From assembly GCA_947095585.1 (NCBI GenBank), contig OX352761.1, forward strand, positions 133,392,277-133,456,276: a DNA stretch of 64,000 bases. Reading direction: 5' to 3'. Source of the stretch: Nephrocerus scutellatus (taxonomy: Eukaryota > Arthropoda > Insecta > Diptera > Pipunculidae). The notes under the pieces were generated by a model. It was not told the origin of the DNA, searched no databases, and saw only the letters and a program-made list of their open reading frames with translations. Numbering within the stretch: the stretch's first letter is position 1; every line of letters begins with the position of its first letter. Positions 47,266-59,939 of this stretch are shown one piece after another. The position numbers and the translations under genes are program-made.

Positions 47266-49019
47266 AAAAAAAGTTTCCTTAAATGTTTTTTGGATAGGTG
47301 AAATCCGGACCGAACCATGTTAAAAATAATATCTTCGCTTTCAATTTCTATAAACCAAGCATTTTTGGTGACATTCTTACCATCAGGAGTTCGGCATGAC
47401 CTTAAGACTCTCCTTTTCATTTTGCTCAAAAGTGAATGTAGGGAAGTGTAGTAATGACCTCTTTAATAAATATGTGAATATAACAAAAAATTGAAAAGCC
47501 AAACTTTTATTTTATTTTAAGCAAATGAAGATTTATTTATATAGTTGCGATAAAAATAACAAATTTAAATGATTTCGCAATTAAATCTTAATTTTTATTT
47601 TAAATAGTTCAGTAGCGCAGTAAAATTTTTTGAAAACCCAAACACACTGATAAAGTAAAATATGTTAAGTTGTAATTAACAAAATTATATTTCAGTTAAG
47701 GTTTTTTTATTGTAACCAATTAGAAGAAAATTTATAATCACTATTTATGATATTGGTTACTCCAAATCGAAGTTTGTTTGAAGTTGAATGAACATAATAT
47801 TTTTTCTCATCGTTGCTTTGAAACTAATTTTGTTTTTAAAACAACAAAGAATAGTTAGAGGGAAACAACATAGAAAGCCATAGAAAGATAACATTAATTA
47901 GAAGAATTAATGTCACCAACAACTCAACAACAAACGTAGAATTCTATATTCTTCTCATTTACAAGCATTTATTATATTAATTTAGTATTCCAATCAGCGT
48001 AACTGCTGCCAAGCAAACGAATTCTTTATTCCGATTGTTATCTGACCGTATGATTGTTCTTTCTTTTTGTTAGTAACATCACCAGAGTACGTGTCATCTG
48101 TTGTTGCCGCACCTTTAGTGCCGTTTATATTCATAAAACTCCTACACTTGTAGTCGATACACACAAACACGAACGTCTCCTTTTTGGTGCACCTCCTCCG
48201 CTTTTAATGAATTTCATGTTGTTTCATCGTATCCACATTCTCATTCAAAATTCGTTCGCCCCGATTGTCGCCAGGTAGATTAGTGGGATAAAATATAGCT
48301 CTGACTGTGGAGTGTGTGTGATTAAATCTCTGCATTTGTCTATTTGCTACCTGATGCAAATGACATTCGAATGGGAATGTGCATAATTAACAAGGATCAA
48401 ATCTCATCAAACAAAACCCAACGGAGTGGTGCAATTATGCACAAATTTTCATATCCTGTCCACTGCAATTATGTATGTATGAAGCGGCATGTCTTGGTAA
48501 TAAGAACGAACAGCTGCTGGTGAAATTCTGTACGCCAATTGAACAAAAGAACTATAATGGCGGTTGACTTTGAAAGGCAGCGGCAAATGACTCAAAGGTA
48601 TAATTGTACGTGCCTTTAAGGTTGCATTGTTATATCAGATTACTGTAATCTTATTATGGTGTTGTTTACACGTGTTTTTCGTACATATACAAGATAATAA
48701 ATGACCGTAGCTGGCACTTCCTTGAACGATTAGTATCGGAAGTAGTTTTCTTGTCGCCCAAAAATTAAAGAATTAATATATAAATTAAATTTCCAAGAAT
48801 CATAGTTTTTACACAAATTATTTGTTAGATTTAATACTAATAATCAATTTTATACATATGCTAGCACTTTGATCTTCATTATTGGGTTGCATTGATATTT
48901 TTCGGTATTGCTGTTTAGTATGACTCTTCTTGATGTGTCAAATAAATTCCAGATTTCTTTAACAATTTTAAAAAGGCTTTGCTTTTTAAAGGCTTTTAAA
49001 GGCATAAATCGATAAAACG
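47266..49019. other. AT-rich non-coding stretch
   Basis: Nothing recognisable. Very AT-rich between 47460 and 47960. Confidence 0.4.
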
Positions 49020-49197
49020 ATATGAAGCGACCCCGAGTTCCGACGGGCCTCAAATTAATAGAATCTACTGTCACCGGATATGGACATGTGTGCAAAATTT
49101 CAATAAAATCGGGCTTTGGGCTAAAAATTGATCAGAAAATCTGACCAGCCGGCCAGCCAGCCACGGGCACACGGAGTTAATATAGAGAATTTAAAAA
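49020..49197 (-). repeat. Family A dispersed repeat, copy 4
   Basis: Reverse orientation: GCGACCCCGAGTTCCGACGG, TGTCACCGGATATGGACATG, TTTCAATAAAATCGGGCTTT, then GACCAGCCGGCCAGCCAGCC and the terminus CACGGGCACACGGAGTTAAT, ATAGAGAATTTAA. It holds a single unit plus the head. Confidence 0.8.
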
Positions 49198-50454
49198 TAA
49201 AAAAAAATCAAATAATAAAGATTCCATTATAAGGTTAAGTTTCTAATTTTCCTATTTGTAATAGATGGTAAACTATAACTAATAGCGAAGCAGGTTTTAT
49301 AGCATCAATAACCTGTGCTACGTATTCAATAAATATAATAAATGCCTAATATATCCATATAGTAATTACGCCAACCTTTTAGAGCTATTAGTAAGAATTT
49401 TCATAAATTGCCTATATAAAAAAACACGACTCATAACTGCTTAATTTTGCTAATTTATTGTCATATATATAACACCTTTTACCAACATTTATAGCTCTTA
49501 ACAATTTAATAATTTTTTTTAATAACAAAATACCATCGAACTGTTTTAATTTTCACATCATGTCTCCACATTTGTATTTTGTTATTATTTGCATTTTAAT
49601 TGTTTAAATGTTTGTGTTTTTATGGTACAGCTATACCTATATACTCTCAAGCATATGCCAAATACAGGTTTCTCGTGTTAATTATTCTAATATTCTGGAT
49701 TTTCTGTCAGTTCGCCGTTGGATTGTGGATTAATAAACATTGTACTTTCGACAACATGAAGTGGTTTGATTGAGAACTGGTTTAAGCGATTAATGGTAAA
49801 AAAGTGCCTATAAATTTGTTTACTCTATCAGATCAGGTTAAAAGCAAAAATCAATGACCATGTAAAGTTTCAATTTGAATTTTTATGATTTGAGAAATTC
49901 ATCGACACACATTTTAGCCTACACCATACACACACACACACACTAATACGTTTGATAGCCACTTACTACTTATGTATTATGTAGATCTTAAAGAGCTTTA
50001 TCGATCCTGCAAAGTCACGTAAAGATAATTAAAATTTGTCGAAATTTTGACACTAATGGAAAGATTTTGTTCTTACAAAAAATCTGTAGGCCATTAACCT
50101 TGATTTGTGGCAAAAAAAGCTAGTTAGTTAAATATGAATGGATTTATAGAGTGTAGTATTGTTTATATATGAATTGTAGATTCTTATGAATATATCAATC
50201 TCAACGAGTTTGCACTGAATGTTGGATATATTAATTAGATCTATCATAATGGGATTTTTATTATATTGTTTTTTAAATAAAGCAGAGCCTGTTAAAGATA
50301 TGGATTTAATGGTTTTCCGTTTATGTTACAAATATAAGTTAGAATTTATTGTTAAACTAACAAGTAACAATTAAATGTAAAAACATTCAAGACTTAGCTG
50401 CTCACAAAATTTCACAAAATCTCTAGATCGTGTAAAAGTTATTTTAAAAGTACA
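49198..50454. other. AT-rich non-coding stretch
   Basis: No gene. A short (CA)n run lies near 49928-49942. Confidence 0.4.
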
Positions 50455-50720
50455 TTAAAAAGTCGAAGAGGAGCACTTCTTAAATTTTAGGAACACAAAC
50501 ATCAGGTAAATATCCTTGACGGAAACGACTGCATAAAAGTAAAAGCTTTGAACTCTATTTTTCATGACTTTTTTGCAATATGGCGGCAATTTGGCATTCG
50601 ATGTAAGTTCTGAGGTCGTCCCAAGTCTCTGGCTTCTTGGCATAGGCCGTAAACTTGACATATAGCTTCCAACCAGAAAGTCTCGAACTAACAGGGAAAT
50701 TTATGGAGATAACACGGTGA
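50455..50720 (-). mobile_element. Mariner-type transposase C-terminal stub
   Basis: The minus strand reads GWKLYVKFTAYAKKPETWDD, then LRTYIECQIAAI, and in the next frame LPPYCKKVMKNRVQSFYFYA. This matches the mariner tail pattern (DFFLWGYxKSxVYAxKPETxxDLxxxIxxxIAAIPxxxxxxVMKNF). An alternative frame just upstream reads RDFLVGSYMSSL, the eroded DFFLWGYLKSL motif, so a frameshift separates them. The DDE catalytic residues lie outside the recognisable part. A different family from the 26.3-kb relic is likely. Confidence 0.72.
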
Positions 50721-51392
50721 CCAACCACAAGTATACTGCATATGTACAATTAGTGTTTCTTATGTTTGTTGCGTCTAATTTATGCCATATAGCTTTGAAA
50801 TTTTTGTATAACTCATATTAACCTTCACAATCTGTGTGCGGTGCTGTAATACTAAACAGAAATTTCTACAATGGTCAAATAAGATTGCATACTTCCTGCA
50901 TATACCAGCAGTTCTAACGTTAATATCCATTTCGTCTGGATGGACTTCGAAATTTTTTCATTACTAGCGGATCACAGTTGTAAAATCTGACAATAATATC
51001 GGCCACCCACACACCCCCACACCAATCTAACTCCTATCCATAGAAGTATCTACCATAACTATTCACCATGGGACCCCGAGAACTATAGAATCAACACTAA
51101 TATCGGTTACCCCTCTCCCAAAACGAACATCCCCTCTACACTAAAGGTATGTTACCACCACTATTTATTTAAATTACCCTGGATACCAGAAGGCCTCCAA
51201 AAACAACCGATTACCTAGCTACATTCTATTCAGCAAAATTCAACACGGCAATCCCGAAAACTATAGGTTTCCAAATTTAACCTCTTCAGCCACTTCACCC
51301 GCAGCCATTCCTATAATTTATTCCAGATGTTTACCAAATTTGGAGCTTAAACTGGTCAATGCGTTCCAGAGTTAGTTAGGCACAAACATACA
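50721..51392. other. Non-coding stretch
   Basis: Unusually C/A-rich on the plus strand around 51000-51300 (repeated CCACC, CACCCC, ACCCC steps), with no recognisable gene or repeat family. Confidence 0.4.
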
Positions 51393-51440
51393 AACAAATC
51401 AATTCTCTATTTTTAAACTTTATGCATTAACTTCGCGTCG
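51393..51440 (+). repeat. Family A terminus fragment
   Basis: AATTCTCTATTTTTAAACTT, TATGCATTAACTTCGCGT resembles the family A head with a small insertion, preceded by ACATACAAACAAATC steps. The internal units do not follow directly; the next family A sequence is at 51850. Confidence 0.5.
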
Positions 51441-51485
51441 TTGTTTGGAAGATATCGAGCCTTGTTGCCGCTGGACTCACGTGTA

Positions 51486-51660
51486 CATCATCATCATTAT
51501 ATTTGGCTCTACAACCGGTGTCCGGTCCTGGCCTCCCGCAAAAAGTCTCTCCACCAGTCCCGATTTCGAGCCGATGTCATCCAATTTGTCCTCTTTAACC
51601 TCTGTCAACCGTGGTCATCGTTGTTTATCAGTGTATCCGAGGCTGATTTGAGGTTCCGTA
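51486..51660 (-). mobile_element. RTE-like LINE 3' end with microsatellite tail
   Basis: The minus strand reads LKRTNWMTSARNRDWWRDFL then REARTGHRL and a TAG, the same C-terminus as the copy ending at 28298. After the stop come GAGCCAAATATA and four ATG units (CATCATCATCAT at 51486-51497 on the plus strand), the short tandem tail typical of RTE-type elements. Only about 175 bp is preserved, the usual severe 5' truncation. Confidence 0.82.
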
Positions 51661-51849
51661 ATGCATTTTTTTATGGGCGAGGTTATTGGCCTCGCGCCAT
51701 TCTTTCTTTGAAGTGACTAGGATCATTTTGCTTTTCCTGTATTTTGAGGAAAATTAATGGCGGCAACCACGTGGAGGTTTGATTGCACTTCCGCCTATCG
51801 GAGATAGTTATGGCCATCTGCAATTCTAGAACATTCTGTTGTATTCGCC
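51661..51849. other. Unassigned spacer between RTE tail and family A unit
   Basis: Contains a small GC-rich stem (GCGAGG, seven-base loop, CCTCGC) near 51677. No coding motif. Confidence 0.4.
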
Positions 51850-52066
51850 CTATTCTGCTGATGGCTGACCCTCGACATACATTTTTTTAAAAATTAATCC
51901 GACATTGTTTAAACTTTGCACAATGTGTATCTCTGATGACTTTCTGTAAAAATTTGGAAGTGATCGCGCCCCAGGGCCGAGAGGCTCCCATATACATTTT
52001 TTCAAAACTAACCCGATTTTATTCAAATTTTGCACATGTGTATTAGAGAATTTACATGAAGATTTT
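51850..52066 (+). repeat. Family A dispersed repeat, copy 5 (two units)
   Basis: Two forward units: AATCCGACATTGTTTAAAC, GTGTATCTCTGATGA, TTGGAAGTGATCGCGCC, GGCCGAGAGGCTCCCATA, then a second ACCCGATTTTATTCAAATTT with GCACATGTGTAT. No complete head on its left. Confidence 0.75.
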
Positions 52067-53309
52067 GAATTTTTATGGGTTGTTAATTCATGGGTTGTTT
52101 TGCATATATATAAATTCATTGCTATTGCTATTTTAAAAATTGATTTTTTTTTAATCTTTATGTAACTGTTCACAGCAATAGCAAACAACATATGTACAAA
52201 TAATGCGACCTTTTTTGGTCTCAAAAAGCCTTTAAATCAAGAATTTGAAATTCCCTTTTCAAACTCGTTTTTGATATCCGATTATCACGTTATACACGTG
52301 TATAACATCGTTGCATGCGTATCACAAGTAAATCAACCAATAGCAAGCTATTTACAATTCAATTAATCCTCGTACAAGAAAAAGAAACAACTTGTGTCGT
52401 TAATATTAAGTTACATGTATGAAATACAGACACAGCATCCTCAAGGAAAAGTTGCTGCGGAACGCATCATCTGGCCACCCATGCAAATATACGAAGAAGC
52501 GCAACAAACTTGCAATCTATAAATGAATTGCTAAAAATTGTACACAACAATAATTAAAGAAAATTAAATATGACTGCGTAAAAAAGAATCACTTCATTTA
52601 CTCGTCCGTTTATTTCTTGCCATAGTCGATTGCATCGTTGGTCAATTCGGAAGAAGATTCAAGCTTTTAGATAAAAGAAATATTCCATAAGACCCCATGT
52701 ACACGAGTAGTCATCATTAACTAGCTTTGGATTTATTTTCAAGAAACTCCTACCTAGTAGCCAATATCTTGGCAGTTCTTCAGCTCGTGTGAGCGGTACC
52801 TAAGTTAAAGCAAAAAAATAAATATTGCACAATTCATTGCATGGTTTTTATCACTCATAAATAACATACCCCTTGTTGTTTTTCTTTTTTATCGCAGAGA
52901 GACTAATGAACATGATATTAATACAACCGACGGGTAGAGGTAAGACGGTAAGACAGTAAGACTGCGACCGGCTGCCTAAGCTGTAACACTCTATGTCCGT
53001 TTCTATGTCCGTTTGCGAGACAAAATCTCAAACTCAATCTTAACACAATCAAGAATCCACACTTCTTGAATAAACTCTGACGAGTAGAGAGAACAGATAC
53101 AAGAAAAGAGAACGTCGAACATTTTTTACAGATTAAGTGCAAAGAGATTTAGCCATTAGAGCCAACTTTTTTTGTTTACATTTTTATTGAAGCCGGGTCA
53201 GCGATTACAATGAACACGGAACGTTCTATTTCCAGTTCGTTCGACGCTTAGTCTTTACCGACTAACCAGAACTGAACCGTCGCCACTGTGGTAGCCGCAA
53301 TGTTGGGTC
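52067..53309. other. Non-coding stretch with an 18-bp palindrome
   Basis: No gene supported. The only distinctive structure is the palindrome at 52289. Confidence 0.4.
52289..52306. other. Perfect 18-bp palindrome containing CACGTG
   Basis: GTTATACACGTGTATAAC is identical to its own reverse complement, with a canonical E-box at its centre. It could be a dimeric bHLH-type site or chance; no promoter is recognised nearby. Confidence 0.6.
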
Positions 53310-53425
53310 AACTGTAAAATTATGTAGTACGGCTATCGTAAAAACCGCGTACAATGAAAACGCAAGGCTGTTGCTTTCGCGCTATTTGATTTGCATGTCT
53401 TATAATATTTTGTCAGCTCGTACCA
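53310..53425 (+). repeat. Family D dispersed repeat, copy 2
   Basis: AACTGTAAAATTATGTAG, TACGGCTATCGTAAAAACC, ACAATGAAAACGCAAGGC, CTATTTGATTTGCAT and GTCAGCTCGTACCA correspond block by block to 11968-12082. The copies are clearly related but diverged. Confidence 0.6.
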
Positions 53426-56189
53426 GTTACAGTGAAACATTTAGGTTTCAAACATGAACACTCTCAACTGATTTCCTTCTCTTAGATCAGCTGTTCACAG
53501 TAAGCGACTAAAAACCGGTTTAACCGAACAGTTTGAAAATGAAACACAGGCGGCTTCAGGAGTTCAGGTGCACAGCAAGCCATACTTTGCAGGTATTATT
53601 CACATGTGGAATTTTCACAAGTGCTTCTCTCATCCTATTAACTCGTTTTTCGTTTATTCTGTTTTGATATATTGGAACGCTGCATCTGCAGCGATCAAAT
53701 AGCTCCCACAAAATACCACGATCAGTTTCATACGAACCGCTGTCGAGGGCTGATGAATCCACGCCAAGTGACGACTCGAACGGATACGGCGCAAACGAGG
53801 AACGTGTTGGCAAATTGTTGCACTGTTTTCACTTTGTGTGGATTAATCTAAGAGGCAATATTGGCAAAGTGACAGGTGAATTCGGATTTTAATTCATGTG
53901 AATCAGTACGAAAATATTCGTGTTTCTCGCAGATACTTGCATTCGCATTCGATAAATGCATATTTTGTGAATTGAAATTTTGAAAAAAAAATTAAAAAAT
54001 ACATAATAATTAGTCGGGATTGTTGAATTGGTTTTTGTTAGTTTGTCCCACACGCAGCTCCTTGCTTTTTTCATCTAGCGCGCGTTTGACCATTTCAATT
54101 GTGTAGTCGAACTTTTACAAAATAACCGTTTATCGTTAAATCGCGGTAACTACAGGGCATACCTGTTTTTCTGGACATCTTGCACCTACTTTCCATTCAG
54201 AGAAACCAACAATTACGATCCTGTTAAGGTAACAAAAAGCTGCGACCAGGTTTTCTCTTGTGGGTGACTCTGTTCCCCTTCTTATTCAAAGTGCAAGAGG
54301 CAGACTTTGTCCACGTCGTGGGTTGTTTGGTTTGCTGCTGGTTTTCGCAGTGCTCAGTACGCGTTTGTTGCAAAAAAATCGAGGTCACGTGTATTGATAC
54401 TTGTATCTTGATGAAGTGGTTCTCTCCTTGTAATCGCGTCGATTTAAATTTTAAAAGCAATGTTAAATCTCTAGACTATAAAAATATAATAAAAAAGTGT
54501 TGGATAATGTAATCCGTTTTTACATACACATAAAACCAAGTATGTATTTCAGGGGGAAAAAAAGAAATACATCATTTCATCGTGAGGGGAGATAATAAAG
54601 TGATTGTCAAATTCAGACAAAGAAAGAATTTTTTGTTGTGATTAATATCTTATCGTTTATGTAAGCGTCGTGTGTGAGTCTGGTTTCTTTACGGGATTCC
54701 TTAAATCTGATTTTATTCCAAAAAACCTAAACAGGAAAACATCCAAAAAAGAAGTCGAAAAAGTGTTGATCGTCGTCGTAGTCGTCGTCGCCGCCCCGTT
54801 TGCCGTAGAGTCGGTGAATTTCGAAGGTATGTGCGCCGCGGTAGAAATTTCTACCTGACTTGGTACTCAGTGTCTGTGGTACCTGTCCGGATAATTCAGG
54901 TGAAAGGATTGAATTGCGTCCGTGTATTTTTCTTCCTTCATCATCTTCATCGACCTGTCGCTTTTGTGTGTTTGTTGTGTTTTGACCGTGCTGTACAAAG
55001 AGTCTTTGTGATAATTGTAAGGTATTTTTTTTATCCATTTGCATAACTGAAGCAACAGCCCAGTCGAGTATTAACTTTTCCCCCAAAGTAATATTCAATT
55101 TCTGATCAGAATAACATTTTATCAATCAGAAACATAAAAGGATTAGACTCATTGTGAGTCATTTGCACTCGTTTTGGATTACCATCATAATAAAGACGGT
55201 TTTGCATAGACAAATGGTGAGTTGATGCATAAATTAAGAGGCTATTTGCAAGCGTAAACCATTATATTATAAATAAGTGGAAATTGTTAAACTCTGCATT
55301 GTATTAATTTGATCCATTATATTGATATTTATATGTAGCATATTCAAAGCAGTATTAAAAGGAATATATATACTGCTTTGGCATATTCTTTCCTCTACAA
55401 TGGCATTATTAATTTTATGTTTTTGAGCACACAAATCAGGTTTATTTAACCGGTTTGAGAATTTTGACAAACCCAAACAATGAACTCAATTTTTAGTGGC
55501 TTATTCATTGTTCAACTGTTAAGCAATTATTTTCCTGATACATGCTCCAGGCAGGCAAATCTATCATATCTTGTTCCATTAGAAATAATTTGACTATAGT
55601 TTTTAAGTTTTTGGCTGTATCTATGAGTTAAACAAGTTGGTATTTTTAACATCTTATACATCTTTACTCGGAAAGGAGAAAGAAATACATATATCATCTT
55701 TCATAAAGAATTAAAATTAGTTTTTTATTTTACCTCTGAACTCTATAAATATAATATATAAATATAGATTTTTGTTTCAAATAATTAATAGTAACGAATT
55801 TTGCTTTTTTTTAAATAATTCGGTAAAAAGGTTACACACCATGTAAAAAGTAGAGTAGAGGATTAATGATATGCATAAATATATTGGTGCATCAATGAAA
55901 CATTTGTTCTTACTTTTAAATAAACGAAGGTTCCTTTTCCTTTTTATGGTGGTTTCCCCTTGTTTCTTCACTATGAACCTTCATGTGCTCTTAGACCGAA
56001 CGAAACATGTCAGAAAAAGATTATTTCCCATTTGCTTCAGAAACATTTCAAAAGTGTTCCTGAAATATCTCTTTCGGTGTGGACACCATTAAAATATCGC
56101 TGAAATGTTTGATCCATTTTTGCACTTTGAAGGTTTTCGACTCAAGCTAGCAGCGCACAACGCAAACAGAACACAGTCATTATAGTATG
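53426..56189. other. Mixed-composition stretch, possible untranslated exon near 54.8 kb
   Basis: Contains the least AT-rich patches in the right half (53550-53830 and 54770-54840). A CGTCGTAGTCGTCGTCGCC run at about 54772 is followed by GAATTTCGAAG and GTATGTG at 54827, a good splice-donor match. Opposing frames of 132 (minus, 54727-55125) and 71 codons overlap and neither has a known domain. Weak support for any gene. Confidence 0.3.
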
Positions 56190-56406
56190 AAATGATCTAA
56201 TGCCGGGGAACAAAATTTGTATGGGAGCCCACCCCGCGGCCCGATCACTCTCAAATTTTAATAGAAAGTATTGTCATCGGAAATATACATGTTTACATAC
56301 ATTTCAATAAAATCGGGCTTTGGGAAGTGGGTTAAAAATTGACCACAAGATCTGACCAGCTAGTCCGCCAGCCACGGGCACGCGAAGTTAATATAGAGAA
56401 TTTAAG
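56190..56406 (-). repeat. Family A dispersed repeat, copy 6
   Basis: Best-preserved single-unit copy, reverse orientation: GGGAGCCCACCCCGCGGCCC, GATCACTCTCAAATTTTAAT, AGAAAGTATTGTCATCGG, CATTTCAATAAAATCGGGC, TTGGGAAGTGGGTTAAAAAT, then GACCAGCTAGTCCGCCAGCC and terminus CACGGGCACGCGAAGTTAAT, ATAGAGAATTTAA. Confidence 0.85.
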
Positions 56407-59400
56407 AATAATTAAAAGAAGACAAAGAGAAAAAGGACAAAGATATTTTTTTAAAAGTAAAGAATTTCAGGAGGCTTAAAGTTATATATACTAAATCTCA
56501 AAATCGACGGTTTACAGAAATTTTGCGAATGTGTCAAGTGATAACGAGTTTCTTTTTAATTTGATTGGTTTTAGAATTAGAAAACTACAGATCGACCATT
56601 ATTAGTCTTGAACAAAGTATAGCAATAACTCTTTGATTTCTAGCGACTGGTGAGGTTTTAATGGAAGTTTTCCCTGTACTTTTCCTTTTCAAATACATAC
56701 GATTGTTTCCATAATTCCCTAAACAGAAGTTATTGACAAGCCGAAAAGTTGGGAAGAGCGGCAAACATTCTTTCTACCACTATAAACATACTGCTGCAAA
56801 GCAAATTCGGATTGAGTATGCTTAGTTTTTCTTATTCCTCAAAGCAGTTAATAATGACAAATAGACTATGCTTATGGTGACCAGTATTGTATTGTCCTGT
56901 ATTTATTGGGAAAGTTCTGTGTTTAAACAGCTTGTCCCCGGCATTTTACTGAAACGTACAAATGCTGTCTATTTCTTGTTTAGTCCCGTATTTGTTCTGT
57001 ATTGGCAAATTGAATTTATTTTTATGTTATTATTTTACCAAACTTGCAATTTCATATTATTAAGAAAAAGCAAGCAGGCCTTCGTTAACCACTAATCCAC
57101 CGAAGCCATATTTGAACAGTGCCCGCTTAACACAGCTTCAACCAATGACTTATTACAGCAGGTTGTTGTGGATGCACTACACTACATTACAGCTAAAGTG
57201 TTTTGTGGGCTTTCTGTATGAATATTTCCCCTATTTTCTGACACCTTTTTTTAAAAAATTTGATGAATTTTACTCTGCATTTTCTGCACCGGTTTCTCTA
57301 TTTTTATGTTTTAAGAAAGTTTGGCGCAACTGTTGAATAACGACCAATCTTTGCCTGCCACGATCTAAACAAACAAAAGGACCTTATTTTCCGGCAGTCA
57401 CGCACCTTTCCGTAGTTGTCAGAATGAAAGTGTTTACGTTTTTTCTTTTTATTTGTCTAAACTGCACTTTAAATTCAAGAAGCGTCTTTTCTACCCTGAC
57501 TTTTTCGCACTTGAGTAGTTTTTTTATTTCCACACAAAACTCTTTTCGTTTCGTTCAATTTAATAGAAGTAATGACATCCTCATTACTCATTTCTTGGCA
57601 TTTTTATTTTATCCTCACAAAAAAACACTAATTTTCTAGACGTGGAGCTAGAGAAACATAGAAAGTTTTCCATCGCGAATAGGAAAATAAAAAATATTTC
57701 AGAACCATTTCAAAAATGCCTAATCGGCGTCCACATCAGAGCTAGCGCAGTGTTTACGAAAAGAGTTTCAATCAACTACGAACAACCGGCCAAAGCAAAT
57801 CCTATATGTTTATATGTCTAACCTGTCCTTTACCCTATAAAACCACAAAGAATATAATATTTTATCGATAGCTTTTGTATAATTTGCATAGTAGAGCCCG
57901 GCTAATGCAAAGGTATACGTTGACATTGAAATATTAAGAAAACCCGCCGGTAATTCGTTTTAGAAAAAACTCTGCTACTACTTAACTTAATTTCGGACGC
58001 TTTGATAAAATTATGTCATTAATATTTTTTTAAAAAAAAGCTATTTAGTTTTTTAAAATTATCTTTGGTAATAATAAAGTTTCTATTGTTTTTATGCATA
58101 TAGAGTCCCATACATTATACCCTATTATATACCCATACATGGGTATTTAAATTATTCAGAAACTCATTGTCGTTATTAATTATTCATTGATTATAATGAA
58201 TAACATCTCAGCGGGCAACATAAAAAATAGAACCCATTATGTAATAATCAAATGCAGTCAACGATAAACAAAACACCAATACCAAAATTTATATTCCACA
58301 ATCCCTATCGAAACAGGCAACTTAGCCTATCAAGTCGTTGACCGCTTTAAAAGACAAGTTGATGACTCATTCACCCTTCAGCCTGAAGATGATATCTTTG
58401 TTCTTCGGCAATGAAAAAAAAACAATAACCCAACCCTCACGTAAGGAAGGTATTCGAATAAAGGAACTGACTTCCTTTCGTTTCTTAAACTGGAAAATAT
58501 AGTAAAATCGAGAGATTTTTGAAAAATTTCCTATATTAATAGCAAATAAAACAACATTCTTAGATTTGTATTGAAATTATAAATTCAATTTCCAAATAAT
58601 GCTAAGTTACTTCAACCATAACTTGATTAGTCTTTAAAACATGGAATTTAAATTGTTACCTGTAAATTTGACTTAGTTTTGAACCCAACTTGAAAATAAA
58701 AAAATCCACAAAAACGGATTCTGCTTCACGATTGAATGGTATGATGGCCTCTCAACATACACTCTTTAATATCCAATCTGACATCAGTAGGTTATGATTA
58801 CATTCTCTTTAGGTACCTGTCTTTGTATAAAATGTTTCGTTAAAGACATTTAAACTAGCCAAAATAACAGCACAGTCTAAGCGTTTTATATTTCGATGTA
58901 ACGAAGAATACTTTTGAAGTAAAGGGTGGTGGAGTCTTGTTATTGGGATTTCTCTAAAAATTAATAAATGAATGAATGAGTGCTAAAATGATCGGTATAA
59001 GAAAAAGGTGTTCAAAGGTTTGCGTCATTTTCAACAACATTCTAAAATATAAAAAAATGATAATGTTATAATGTTGTTGAAAACACGAACGACTTAAAAA
59101 TAATAGCTCGATAATTCAAATCGTAGCTCATGCATTATTTATTATAGATCCTGGAAAAAATGTTTTAATTTACGGTGTTTGGTCATCATAGAGGTTTGCA
59201 AAACTCATCGAACCGGCGATCACTAATGAGCATTTTTAATTCTAATCTCTTTTAGTTGAACGATCGACGAATAGGTAATCTCAGTAATTATTCAGGATCA
59301 TGACAGGGGACAGGGTTTCAAGTGTGGTTCAATAAACGAAAAATAATATCAGAGTTAGCAAAGGTACATTATTAAAATTTCATATTTGGATGAGATTAAG

Positions 59401-59439
59401 TAAATTTTGTTTATGTTTCTAGATTAATTGTGTTTCTCA
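56407..59439. other. AT-rich non-coding stretch
   Basis: No gene or transposon motif recognised. Frames at 56868-57639 are hydrophobic, as expected from AT-rich DNA, and carry no domain signature. Confidence 0.4.
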
Positions 59440-59885
59440 GCTGTCTGTGAAGTTATGTGCAGTTTGCAGGCTTCTATTGCTATGGTTTTTGCCTGAAATA
59501 CTGTTGGAGATCTGCCTAGGGGTATTCGAATTTTGATTCGAAGTCCTAAAATCGCTGCTCCGGTTCCTGTATTTGTTTTAGATCCGTCTGTGTACCAGAC
59601 CAGTTTTCAACTTGATTTCGTTCGGGTATTCTTCTCGAGAAATTCCTTTGGAAATTAGTTGTTTTTGTCATTATGTCTGATGGTTCGACAGTAACATTTT
59701 CCCATTTTATGTTGGCTATGATGCTAGTGTGTTCTGGTCTTTCTACTTTAAATTGGTCAGGAGTTTTTCCTTCCATAGCTGCTGTTGGGCAGGTCTTTAC
59801 TGCGCCCGTTACACTTAGACAAATTAGTCTCTGTATTTTATTCAGTTTGGAACGTGTCGTTTTTTGCTCTATTGGCCACCAAATC
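59440..59885 (-). mobile_element. LOA/I-type LINE fragment: RT-RNase H junction
   Basis: The minus strand reads WWPIEQKTTRSKLNKIQRLI, CLSVTGAVKTCPTAAM near 59770-59883, the connection region after the RT palm. Further left it reads WYTDGSKTNTGTGAAILGLR, then PLGRSPTVFQAKTIAIEACK and LHITSQTAEKH. This gives the first Asp (YTDG) and the Glu (IAIEACK) of RNase H. It stops before the second Asp, so the fragment is truncated at both ends. The reading continues across about 55 codons without a stop in the RNase H part, so it is among the better preserved LINE pieces in this window. Confidence 0.85.
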
Positions 59886-59897
59886 AGGACTGAAAAA

Positions 59898-59919
59898 TAA
59901 ATAATAATAATAATAATAA
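59898..59919. repeat. (ATA)n microsatellite at a transposon junction
   Basis: Seven AAT steps lie between the minus-strand LINE fragment on the left and the plus-strand mariner relic on the right. Confidence 0.85.
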
Positions 59920-59939
59920 CCTTTGCTATTTATCCAAAT

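Noticed and set aside
54727..55125. Minus-strand 132-codon frame as a gene
   Set aside because: The Asp/Tyr/Phe-rich end comes from antisense reading of the CGTCGT run; no domain, and opposing frames overlap.
56868..57639. A run of three hydrophobic plus-strand frames as membrane proteins
   Set aside because: T-rich DNA yields Phe/Leu/Ile-rich frames by chance; no start context, domain or consistent codon bias.
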